Assembly: GCA_021769545.1 (NCBI GenBank) | Contig: JAETSS010000003.1 | Location: 1-18,986 of the forward strand | DNA from: Eubacterium sp. | Lineage (GTDB): Bacteria > Bacillota_A > Clostridia > Peptostreptococcales > Anaerovoracaceae | Reading direction: 5' to 3' | Length of the DNA: 18,986 nt | In this document: piece by piece, positions 1 through 6,284 of the stretch | How positions within the stretch are numbered: position 1 is the first letter of the stretch | How the letters are laid out: each line of letters begins with the position of its first letter | The notes under the pieces: model-generated | What the model was told of the DNA's origin: nothing | The model's database searches: none | Seen by the model: the letters and a program-made list of their open reading frames with translations, nothing else | Made by a program: the position numbers and the translations under genes

Positions 1-399
1 GATCTTATCGACATCGAAGCTGGATATCACGGCCTCCCCCGAGCCTATATGATCCTCATGAGGATGGGTAAATACTATATATTTCAGCCTTTCTATCCCC
101 AGCTCTCTCAGATAGCCGACTATGAAATCGGCATCATCGCGATTGCCCGCATCTATCAGCATCGCTTCTCCACGTGAAACCAGCAGCGTCGAATCAGCCT
201 GTCCCACATCGAGAAAATACATCGTCAGATTTTCCTCAGCAGGCAATGGATTTCCATTCGCCCCCGAGCCGTTTTCCGAAGCGCTACAGGAGCACATGAC
301 GAGCATCACCAAAACAGCCATACACACCCAGACCGCCAGCCTTTTCCATGCCGACGTGCGTAAATATTTTTCTTCTTTTCTCATTCCGTTCCCTGTCAT
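1..399 (-). CDS. MBL-fold (ComEC-like) hydrolase, probable lipoprotein, 3' end cut
   Basis: This is the N-terminal 133 residues of a metallo-beta-lactamase-fold protein; the rest lies beyond base 1. Visible are a basic N-terminus, a hydrophobic stretch (about residues 21-37) and a Cys pair (C36, C38) that could be a non-ideal lipobox. A hydrophilic linker leads to DVGQADS (64-70), LIDAG (81-85) and the metal motif THPHEDHIG with H112, H114, D116 and H117. The DVGQ/HPHxDH pattern is that of the extracellular MBL domain of ComEC and its stand-alone secreted relatives, which usually act on phosphoester or nucleic-acid substrates; the substrate here is unknown. The start could be ATG 399 or ATG 384; 384 has a slightly better purine-rich region upstream. 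It follows the 87-aa gene after 21 nt and looks like the last visible gene of the DUF2089 operon. An export role is inferred from the N-terminus only. Confidence 0.8.
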   Translation of the reverse strand, partial: MTGNGMRKEEKYLRTSAWKRLAVWVCMAVLVMLVMCSCSASENGSGANGNPLPAEENLTMYFLDVGQADSTLLVSRGEAMLIDAGNRDDADFIVGYLRELGIERLKYIVFTHPHEDHIGSGEAVISSFDVDKI

Positions 400-420
400 C
401 TTCTCAAATACGTCCAACTC

Positions 421-684
421 CTAAAGTTTTATCGATACATATGTGCCGTCGTGAGCCTCCACGTGCACTATCTCAAGGTCTTTGTTTTCCCTGAAAATAT
501 CCCTGCACTCCCGGAATACCATGGAAACCGCGGCCTTGCAGACCAGCCTGTCATAAGGCGGCGGCACTTCCTTTCGCATCCTCTCGAATGCAGCCTCCGG
601 TATAGCTCTGACAGCCATCTCCGCCATGCCTATGGGTACAGGCATGGAAAAATTTATAGCCCCTGTTCTTATAACTATCTTCAT
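421..684 (-). CDS. Small hypothetical protein, paralogous to the C-domain of its neighbour
   Basis: The gene encodes 87 residues with no signal peptide or membrane segment. I do not recognise a named family, but the protein parallels the C-terminal half of the 131-aa protein just upstream. Both begin with a basic/hydrophobic strand (IVIRTG here, IIVDSVQ there), continue with a PVPI/PVSAI turn, and close with nearly the same motif, VEAHDGTYVSI (75-85) against VEAADGTTVRI. It therefore looks like a tandem duplicate of that domain without the N-terminal helical hairpin. The start is 6 nt after the upstream stop codon and has only a weak ribosome site, so translational coupling is likely. Its role is unknown. 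Position in the operon suggests it works with the DUF2089 regulator and the SHOCT-like protein, perhaps in an envelope response, but that is inference. Confidence 0.72.
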   Translation of the reverse strand: MKIVIRTGAINFSMPVPIGMAEMAVRAIPEAAFERMRKEVPPPYDRLVCKAAVSMVFRECRDIFRENKDLEIVHVEAHDGTYVSIKL

Positions 685-690
685 ACTCGT

Positions 691-1086
691 TTATTTGTCC
701 ACGAAAATACGCACCGTTGTTCCGTCCGCCGCTTCCACGTTGACAAAATCCCCCTCTATCTCCTCGTCAAGACATGCTGATACCGCTTCCATCATCTCGG
801 TGATATCAAGGCCCTGCAGCTTTTCATCAGGTATCGGCAGCTTGCCAGTGGCATTGATCAGACGCTTTATCGCGCTGACCGGAAGCTGCACGTTTACCTT
901 GTCGCCCTGCACGCTGTCTACGATTATCCTGAACATCCTCTTATCATATGCGGTTTTCGTGGAAAGTGCACTGCTGCCGTCTTCTTTCAGTTCTTCGCTT
1001 CCCATGGCGTCCATGAGCTGCGCGGCCTGCTCCGCTGTCACCGTACCATCTTCTATCATCTTCAATATTCTCAATCTTTCTTCCAT
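691..1086 (-). CDS. SHOCT-like (DUF2089 C-domain/YvlB N-domain type) protein
   Basis: The 131-aa protein has two parts. Residues 2-28 form a short helical hairpin of the kind annotated as SHOCT-like in YvlB/LiaX and at the C-terminus of DUF2089 proteins, with the pattern R-x-L/I-x-x-I-E-D/Q-G-x-x-x-x-x-x-A. A polar linker (about 29-48) leads to a C-terminal alpha/beta domain (51-130) ending in VEAADGTTVRI (117-127), which the downstream gene repeats. No membrane segment or catalytic motif is visible. The ATG at 1086 has a GGGAG site about 6 nt upstream. It lies 48 nt after the DUF2089 gene and 6 nt before the 87-aa gene, so the three are almost certainly co-transcribed. Genes of this type commonly accompany DUF2089 regulators; the molecular function is not established. 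Confidence 0.78.
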   Translation of the reverse strand: MEERLRILKMIEDGTVTAEQAAQLMDAMGSEELKEDGSSALSTKTAYDKRMFRIIVDSVQGDKVNVQLPVSAIKRLINATGKLPIPDEKLQGLDITEMMEAVSACLDEEIEGDFVNVEAADGTTVRIFVDK

Positions 1087-1134
1087 GTTTTCTCCCTTCT
1101 GCGATCAATCGATAAAGCATATGCTGCGATTTCG

Positions 1135-1503
1135 TCATTTCAGTTTTCTGATCGCCTCGTCCACATCGATCTCCCCTTGTTCCAAAGCCCTGAGTACGCT
1201 TTCGCGTTTTATCGCTTCCTCGTCTTCTCTGCCGTCGGTCTCATAGCCCAGTGCTTTGATTATGTTATCCAGTCTTGCGCGTACCGTAGGATACGAGATC
1301 TTCAATTCCTTCTCCACTTCCTTTATGTTCCCGCGGCATCGTATGAATGTCTCCACAAAATACAGCTCATCCGATGAAAGATAATCGAATTTGCTCAAAG
1401 TGAACCTGTTTTCGATCATCGTATCACAGGTCTCACATTTCAGCTTCACCACTCTAAGCTCTCCGTCACACACCGGACACCTGCTTATGACCTGTCTCAT
1501 CAC
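1135..1503 (-). CDS. DUF2089-family zinc-ribbon/HTH transcriptional regulator
   Basis: This 122-aa protein begins with a zinc ribbon (C9-x2-C12 and C23-x2-C26). It continues with a helix-turn-helix of about residues 58-80 (GNIKEVEKELKISYPTVRAR) and ends in a SHOCT-like helical hairpin (98-121, with RALEQGEIDVDEA). That domain order is diagnostic of DUF2089, which is predicted to be DNA-binding. The GTG at 1503 and the ATG at 1500 lie side by side behind an AAAGGAGGGG ribosome site, 6 and 9 nt away, so the exact start is ambiguous. The gene has its own strong promoter about 40 nt upstream and leads an operon with two small proteins and an MBL-fold hydrolase. The C-terminal hairpin resembles the N-terminus of the next protein, suggesting that the two interact (inference). 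Autoregulation is plausible but not shown. Confidence 0.88.
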   Translation of the reverse strand: MMRQVISRCPVCDGELRVVKLKCETCDTMIENRFTLSKFDYLSSDELYFVETFIRCRGNIKEVEKELKISYPTVRARLDNIIKALGYETDGREDEEAIKRESVLRALEQGEIDVDEAIRKLK

Positions 1504-1541
1504 TTTACCCCTCCTTTCGGTTTTCGTGCTTTATGGTTTAT

Positions 1542-1570
1542 AATATAAAACACGTTGTGAAATATGTCAA
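1542..1570 (-). promoter_or_regulatory. Sigma-A promoter of the DUF2089 operon
   Basis: On the minus strand a perfect -35 TTGACA (1565-1570) is followed after exactly 17 nt by the -10 TATATT (1542-1547). The expected start lies about 30 nt before the AAGGAGG site of the DUF2089 gene. The surrounding 200 nt are very AT-rich. Confidence 0.75.
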
Positions 1571-1697
1571 TGTTATAATTAATATTTTTAAGCATAATGT
1601 TGATTTTATGAATTATTTGTAATCAATTTGTTAAATAAAAACTTTTTACAGATAAATATTTGAATATCGGCGCATTGTCATGATTGCATATTGTTAT

Positions 1698-1727
1698 TAA
1701 AAAAAACAGATACCATAAAGTATCTGT
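1698..1727 (-). terminator. Rho-independent terminator after the HEPN gene
   Basis: On the minus strand, arms ACAGATAC (1720-1727) and GTATCTGT (1706-1713) pair perfectly over 8 bp around a 6-nt loop and run straight into at least 7 T. It lies 22 nt after the HEPN stop codon and separates the MNT-HEPN pair from the DUF2089 promoter. Confidence 0.9.
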
Positions 1728-1749
1728 TCATATTTTGTGCATAGAGCAA

Positions 1750-2166
1750 TCATTGATCCTCACGATTTTTCATAATGTCCCTTAGATATGCCTCTACTGC
1801 ATTGTAAAATTTTTCTGCACCCTTGATTTGATCCAGAGCTTCTTCTCTTGATGCCAAATAAAAATCATCATAATCGCTTGCATTTCTAATGGCACTGGAA
1901 TCCATAATAATATCCGAATAAGCCTTATCAAATATTCCGGTTTTAATATACTCCCTTTGGAAATACTGGATCACACCGGAATGCTTTTTAAAGTCCACCT
2001 CATCCAATGCCAACACAGCTCTCATCGTATAAAATATCGCATAATATGCTCTGTTGTTGCCACTTTTATAACTTCCGGATTCAAATAGCTGTTTAGAATC
2101 ATTTATCAATTCTTCAGCTCTTTCCAGTCTGTACATCGCGAGGGTATAACATTTTTCACTATGCAA
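1750..2166 (-). CDS. HEPN-domain protein (HepT-like toxin partner)
   Basis: This 138-aa all-helical HEPN protein of the PF05168 type carries the family blocks NRAYYAIFYTMRA (38-50), KKHSGV (60-65) and R94-x3-D98-Y99. HEPN proteins paired with MNT nucleotidyltransferases act as RNases or toxins held in check by the partner, often by AMPylation or NMPylation of a HEPN tyrosine. Whether that applies to this subfamily is inference. The frame opens with TTG at 2166, immediately after an in-frame TAG, and overlaps the end of the nucleotidyltransferase gene by 8 nt behind a GTGAGGG sequence. The alternative ATG at 2136 would cut into the first helix and has no ribosome site, so TTG is preferred. The gene is clearly more AT-rich than the fab and addB genes, which fits acquisition by transfer. 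Confidence 0.87.
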   Translation of the reverse strand: MHSEKCYTLAMYRLERAEELINDSKQLFESGSYKSGNNRAYYAIFYTMRAVLALDEVDFKKHSGVIQYFQREYIKTGIFDKAYSDIIMDSSAIRNASDYDDFYLASREEALDQIKGAEKFYNAVEAYLRDIMKNREDQ

Positions 2167-2497
2167 CTACCCTCACCCCTTCATTATTGATGTTTCTGTA
2201 GTAAGGGAGAACTTCCTTATATTCTTCAAAATCCGAAAACGGTATACAGGTAATACCTACAACCACATCATATTTCAAACTTAAATCACTCATCAACGAA
2301 ACCATCTGTCTTCTATATTTTTTTATATCGATCCTGTTATTCTCAACAATAACAGCAATATCAAGATCAGACTCCCTATCAAAATCGCCTCTAGCATATG
2401 AGCCATATAGAATTATTTCCACTGCTTCTTCATCCATGATCTGTCTGATTCTCAAATACAACTCACCCAGTATATCATTCAGTGAATCTGCGAGCAT
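2159..2497 (-). CDS. Minimal nucleotidyltransferase (MNT/MntA-like antitoxin)
   Basis: This 112-aa protein is a stand-alone pol-beta-type nucleotidyltransferase. It shows the full signature G32-S33-x10-D44-x-D46 (GSYARGDFDRESDLDIAV) and a likely third metal-binding acid, D77, in KYDVVV. All catalytic residues expected for activity are present. In the MNT-HEPN class of toxin-antitoxin systems such an enzyme modifies and silences the HEPN partner, and here the HEPN gene overlaps it by 8 nt. A GAGGGGG ribosome site lies 7 nt before ATG 2497. The gene follows two tRNA genes directly, a common site for mobile or defence cassettes, and shares the AT-rich composition of its partner. Confidence 0.9.
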   Translation of the reverse strand: MLADSLNDILGELYLRIRQIMDEEAVEIILYGSYARGDFDRESDLDIAVIVENNRIDIKKYRRQMVSLMSDLSLKYDVVVGITCIPFSDFEEYKEVLPYYRNINNEGVRVVA

Positions 2498-2514
2498 ATC
2501 ATCGCCCCCTCTTT

Positions 2515-2544
2515 CTTATATTTGTCCTCGACTATGTATGTAAA
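2515..2544 (-). promoter_or_regulatory. Possible promoter of the MNT-HEPN pair
   Basis: On the minus strand TTTACA (2539-2544) and TATAAG (2515-2520) are separated by 18 nt. Each matches the sigma-A consensus at 5 of 6 positions. The predicted start would leave a leader of only about 10 nt before ATG 2497, which is tight, so this is tentative. It also overlaps the T-run of the upstream tRNA terminator. Confidence 0.35.
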
Positions 2545-2586
2545 AAATCCCTGATATCATGCTTCTGGAAAGCACTCATACAGGGA
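2543..2586 (-). terminator. Terminator of the tRNA-Thr/tRNA-Ala unit
   Basis: Minus-strand arms TCCCTG and CAGGGA form the outer stem of an interrupted hairpin, with inner pairing GTGC/GCAT, followed by T6. It begins 9 nt after the tRNA-Ala CCA end. The stem has an internal loop, so it is weaker than the HEPN terminator. Confidence 0.65.
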
Positions 2587-2594
2587 TCATACAG

Positions 2595-2670
2595 TGGTGG
2601 AGCATAGGGGGATCGAACCCCTGACCTCATGACTGCCAGTCATGCGCGCTCCCAGCTGCGCCAATGCCCC
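2595..2670 (-). tRNA. tRNA-Ala (anticodon GGC)
   Basis: A 76-nt cloverleaf on the minus strand. The acceptor GGGGCAU/AUGCUCC includes the G3:U70 wobble that is the alanine identity element. The D-stem is GCGC/GCGC, the anticodon stem CAUGA/UCAUG has loop CUGGCAG (anticodon GGC), and the T-arm is AGGGG-UUCGAUC-CCCCU. The discriminator is A and the CCA is encoded. It lies 14 nt downstream of tRNA-Thr in the same transcript. Confidence 0.97.
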
Positions 2671-2684
2671 GCTATTATAAAAAA

Positions 2685-2760
2685 TGGAGCCACTGGCCGG
2701 GATCGAACCGGCCACCTGCACGTTACGAATGTGCTGCTCTGCCAGATGAGCTACAGTGGC
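2685..2760 (-). tRNA. tRNA-Thr (anticodon CGU)
   Basis: A 76-nt cloverleaf on the minus strand. The acceptor GCCACUG/CAGUGGC is fully paired, the D-arm is GCUC-AUCUGGCA-GAGC, the anticodon loop is UUCGUAA (CGU, reading ACG), and the T-arm is GCCGG-UUCGAUC-CCGGC. The discriminator is U and the CCA is encoded. One oddity: the last pair of the anticodon stem (31:39) is A:C, while the other four pair normally. It is the first gene of a two-tRNA unit. Confidence 0.96.
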
Positions 2761-2782
2761 TCGCTAAAAAAGCTACAATGGT

Positions 2783-2811
2783 ATTTTACTATGGTCCCAT
2801 TGCCACGTCAA
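2783..2811 (-). promoter_or_regulatory. Promoter of the tRNA pair
   Basis: On the minus strand -35 TTGACG (2806-2811) and -10 TAAAAT (2783-2788) are 17 nt apart. The -10 lies 22 nt before the 5' end of tRNA-Thr. The 84-nt gap between addB and the tRNAs shows no clear terminator for addB. Confidence 0.65.
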
Positions 2812-2844
2812 GCAAGCTTTTGCAAATTTTATATATTTTATTTT

Positions 2845-5800
2845 TCACACCTCCTCATACCTGCAGCCTTCGAAGGAGGTGTCAAACATGCATATGCTCT
2901 TATAGCCGCAATATTTGCACGCATTTCTGTATTCGCCCTTCATATCCCTCTTTTTCTCGCGTTTAGGCTTTATCTCTATATTTCCGGCGTATATCTCCTC
3001 ACATATCCTCTCCACCTGTCGGTCGACCTGCTCATACAGCTCACGGAATTCGTCCTGCGAAAGCAGATAGCCTCCTGCCGACGGCACGTAGCCGCCTTCC
3101 TTTTTGCTTATCTTTACAGGTATCACCTGTGAAGATCCGCTTATCTCGCTGTCCATGGAATCTATCAGACCTTCGTCGTTCAGTAGTATGCCCTCAAGCC
3201 TGTAGGCATCGGCGATCCTTTTTTCCAGTTCTTCTTTTCCCGAAGATACCGATCTGGTATCGGCGTCGGTGTCGATATCCTTTATTTTGAAATAAAAGAC
3301 TCCCGCAGGCTCTGCGTGCTCCTGCGACGATTCGATGGCCGCCTTCATATATATCATGAGCTGCAGCTTATATCCCTTGGAGAAATATTCCGGTTCTATG
3401 GAATCTCCGCCGGTCTTGTAGTCTATTATCCTGACGGCGGTCTTCTCATCCCCACGGTTTTCCGTATGGTTTTCGCTATCGCCGCTGTCGCTGCGGTCGC
3501 CGTTGCCGCCGCTGTTTTCGCTGCTATCGCCGCTATCCTCACCGCACCTGAGTATATCCAGCCTGTCTATCATGCCCTGTATCAGCACCCGGTGACCTCC
3601 TACATCTATCTTCACCGGAGGCAGTTTGCCTCCGGTGCCGAAGGAATGCTCGAACCTCATTTCCCTGATGCGGCCCTTTCTCACCTGCTGTATCATCGAC
3701 CAGGCTATACGGCTGCATATTTCCGTTATACGTTCCGTTCTGTATTCCTCTTCCTTTCCCGATACCAGTATCCCCTCGCGGTAATAGGAAGCATCATCCC
3801 GTATTATTTCTCTTACCTCTTTATGACACTGCTCCTCCGTTATGGTCATCCACGGCGACGCAGCATCATCTACGGAGGTCCGGGTCAGCTTTCGCGACAG
3901 TCTCATGAGGCAGCGGTGATAGATATCGCCTATCTCCCTTGCACCCATCTCGTATATCCGCGGCTCCTCCGCCTTTAATCCGTACATGATAAAATGCGAA
4001 AAAGGACATCCGCTGTATCGTTCCAGCCTCGATGCGCTTACCTCCAGTGCCGTCCTGTCTCCCCGGTACAGACTGTCTGCCAGTTCCTCGCCCATGGCAT
4101 CCAGCTTATTGTCAAAGAGCATCCCGCGCTTTACACGTCTGAACTCATCGCTGTCATTGTCCTCGTACCAGTTCATCACCTGCAGCCAGCCGTCATCCGG
4201 CTCCTTTCCATCGAAGCAGCTTCTGAAAGCATCGGCCATATACGAAAGAGTCCCTTCTCTGGACGTGACCATCTCGATAACATCGTCTTCATCGCTCAGA
4301 TCGCCAAAAACCGATACGCTATCCGCATTTTCGCCATCTTTCGTCAGCACATTTTCCAGATGGGACTTCAATCCCGAAAAGACCTCCGACGGTCTCAGCG
4401 CTTCTCCCTTTTCATCGACGCCGCAGCAGCTCACATACAGCACCTCTTCCGGCAGACACAGCATCCTGTAAAGTGCAAGCTGCTCCTCCTGCCGTACGAT
4501 GTCGTCGCGCTTCGATATCTCCAGATCCATGGACTGCAGTACATCCTTTTCACGCTGGCTCAAAAGCCCTTCATCGCTGTGATCGAGAGGAAGCACGCCT
4601 TCATTTGCCCCGACCACCAGCAGCGCTTTGAGCCTGCTGAGTCTGGTTCGCTGCAGCGTTCCTATCAGCACACAATCCGTCGTCACCGGAACGAGTCCTA
4701 TCTCCACATCCTCAAAACCGGCCGTCATGAGCTTCAGCAGTTCATCATTGGATATCTTCTCATTTCCCACCGTCTCAACGATCTGATCGAATATGCCGCA
4801 TATGACGTTCCAGCTCTGGGCGGTTTCGGCTGCGCTCTCGGCAAGTCCCATGTCCGACTGACGCTTCATGACAGCTTCCAGCCTGTCTGTCAGCGCGAGA
4901 TCCTTTTCGAGGAAATCATAAAGGCCCCGTACCTTTTCCCCTGCGGTATTGCGGCCGCCCATGCGCAGCCTTGCCGTTTCTATACAGCTCACCACCACCT
5001 CACGCAGACCGTTTATCCTGTTGAGCTCCTCTGCATCGTAATCACCCTGCCCCTTTTCAAAGGGCTTTTTCCACATGGAGCCGCGTATCCTAAACTGCTT
5101 GACATAGTTTTCCAGAACTTCCTTGTCATCGTCCGCAAATTCCATGAGACCGGATTTCAATATTCCCATGATGGCATTGTCGCGATACCCCGACGATATG
5201 GCTTCCATCAGGGCAAGCAGAAATTTCACTGCCTGATGGTGCAGCACCTTGCGCTTCCTGTCCATAAAGACGGGTATGCCCCATCGCATAAATGTCCTTT
5301 TCAGTATGCCGCCTCTCGTGTCCGTATCGTTGCAGACGACGACTATATCACCGAATTTATAACCCTGCTCCCGCACCAGCTTCAATATATACGATGCCGC
5401 ACGGTCCGCTTCCGCATACATGCTTGAAGCTGCCACAAGCGTAACTGGGAGTTTTCCTCCGCCACGGTTCCAAACGGAACGTCTCATGTAGTGCTGTCCG
5501 TCTATCTGTTTTATCACCGCTTCCTCGTTTAACCTTTCGGCAAGCTCCGCCAGCTGTCCCATGACGTATTTCGTCAGCTCGAACATCTCATTGTCCGGCT
5601 CATATGTCATAACGATATTGACGTTCTTCGATGCTTTCATGAGCCGCTCTATCACCAGAAGATTTTTAGGCGTGAAGGTATCGAATCCGTATATCCAGAT
5701 CTCCGCCTCTCTTACCATGGGAGCTGTTAGTATCTTTTCTCCGTAAAAGGATATATAGTCCTCCGAGTCCAGATATTTGTCTTCTATCAGCTCCTGATAC

Positions 5801-6267
5801 GCATCGTATATGGTCAGTATGTCCCTGAGCTTATATTTCAGGTAGCTGCATTCGTCGAGTCTGTCCGCCGCCTCTGCCAGCGTCTGGGCGGTAACGTCAT
5901 ACCGCTTCATTTCCGATATCATGCTGTTTGCCATCTCGATGAAGGAATTCTTCCTGCTGAGGCCCTTGTAGATGCGAAGGGAATCCTCCTTTTCCCTCAC
6001 CACCTTGGTAAGGAGCATATGACGCCCGTACTTGTCGATGAGCTTCGGCCGCTTTCCGCCAACCTGGTTGAGGACCTTATGGCCCAGGGTGGAAAAGTCC
6101 ATCACCCTCAGATCCATCAGACTCTTCTCTTTAAGATAAAAAAAGGCATCCCTTTCTGCCTGTAGCGAAAATTGATCCGGTACTATCAGCAAGGTCCTGC
6201 CTTTTACATGTTCAAATATGAATTTTTCTCTGTCTGTATGCTCTCTGCCGCAATAGATGTTAAGCAT
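2845..6267 (-). CDS. addB: ATP-dependent helicase/nuclease subunit B (AddB/RexB)
   Basis: This 1140-aa protein is the non-motor nuclease subunit of AddAB, which resects double-strand breaks and recognises Chi. The 4Fe-4S cluster ligands that pin the nuclease domain are visible: C754 (YSGCPF) and C1117, C1120, C1126 (ACKYCGYKSIC). The RecB-type nuclease core includes GMIDRLD (898-904) and RIIDYKTG (946-953). The N-terminus keeps the LIVPDQ strand (27-32), but the first 30 residues show no GxxxxGK[ST] Walker A; RexB-type members also lack it. A Ser/Gly/Asp/Asn-rich insert (about 908-942) sits just before the nuclease motif. ATG 6267 has GAGAGG about 5 nt upstream, in the 17-nt gap after the FabT-fusion gene, so addB appears to be the last gene of the fab operon. 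addA is not adjacent; two tRNA genes follow instead. Confidence 0.95.
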   Translation of the reverse strand: MLNIYCGREHTDREKFIFEHVKGRTLLIVPDQFSLQAERDAFFYLKEKSLMDLRVMDFSTLGHKVLNQVGGKRPKLIDKYGRHMLLTKVVREKEDSLRIYKGLSRKNSFIEMANSMISEMKRYDVTAQTLAEAADRLDECSYLKYKLRDILTIYDAYQELIEDKYLDSEDYISFYGEKILTAPMVREAEIWIYGFDTFTPKNLLVIERLMKASKNVNIVMTYEPDNEMFELTKYVMGQLAELAERLNEEAVIKQIDGQHYMRRSVWNRGGGKLPVTLVAASSMYAEADRAASYILKLVREQGYKFGDIVVVCNDTDTRGGILKRTFMRWGIPVFMDRKRKVLHHQAVKFLLALMEAISSGYRDNAIMGILKSGLMEFADDDKEVLENYVKQFRIRGSMWKKPFEKGQGDYDAEELNRINGLREVVVSCIETARLRMGGRNTAGEKVRGLYDFLEKDLALTDRLEAVMKRQSDMGLAESAAETAQSWNVICGIFDQIVETVGNEKISNDELLKLMTAGFEDVEIGLVPVTTDCVLIGTLQRTRLSRLKALLVVGANEGVLPLDHSDEGLLSQREKDVLQSMDLEISKRDDIVRQEEQLALYRMLCLPEEVLYVSCCGVDEKGEALRPSEVFSGLKSHLENVLTKDGENADSVSVFGDLSDEDDVIEMVTSREGTLSYMADAFRSCFDGKEPDDGWLQVMNWYEDNDSDEFRRVKRGMLFDNKLDAMGEELADSLYRGDRTALEVSASRLERYSGCPFSHFIMYGLKAEEPRIYEMGAREIGDIYHRCLMRLSRKLTRTSVDDAASPWMTITEEQCHKEVREIIRDDASYYREGILVSGKEEEYRTERITEICSRIAWSMIQQVRKGRIREMRFEHSFGTGGKLPPVKIDVGGHRVLIQGMIDRLDILRCGEDSGDSSENSGGNGDRSDSGDSENHTENRGDEKTAVRIIDYKTGGDSIEPEYFSKGYKLQLMIYMKAAIESSQEHAEPAGVFYFKIKDIDTDADTRSVSSGKEELEKRIADAYRLEGILLNDEGLIDSMDSEISGSSQVIPVKISKKEGGYVPSAGGYLLSQDEFRELYEQVDRQVERICEEIYAGNIEIKPKREKKRDMKGEYRNACKYCGYKSICMFDTSFEGCRYEEV

Positions 6268-6284
6268 GGGTACCTCTCGTTTCT

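Noticed and set aside
1567..1604. Imperfect inverted repeat (TCAACATTAT / ATAACATTGA) beside the DUF2089 -35 box
   Set aside because: It pairs at 8 of 10 positions in very AT-rich DNA, where such matches arise by chance. It is not enough to call an operator.
3994..5427. 477-codon open frame on the plus strand
   Set aside because: It lies fully antisense to addB, whose cluster cysteines and nuclease motif are clear. The translation shows no family motif and is a codon-bias shadow.
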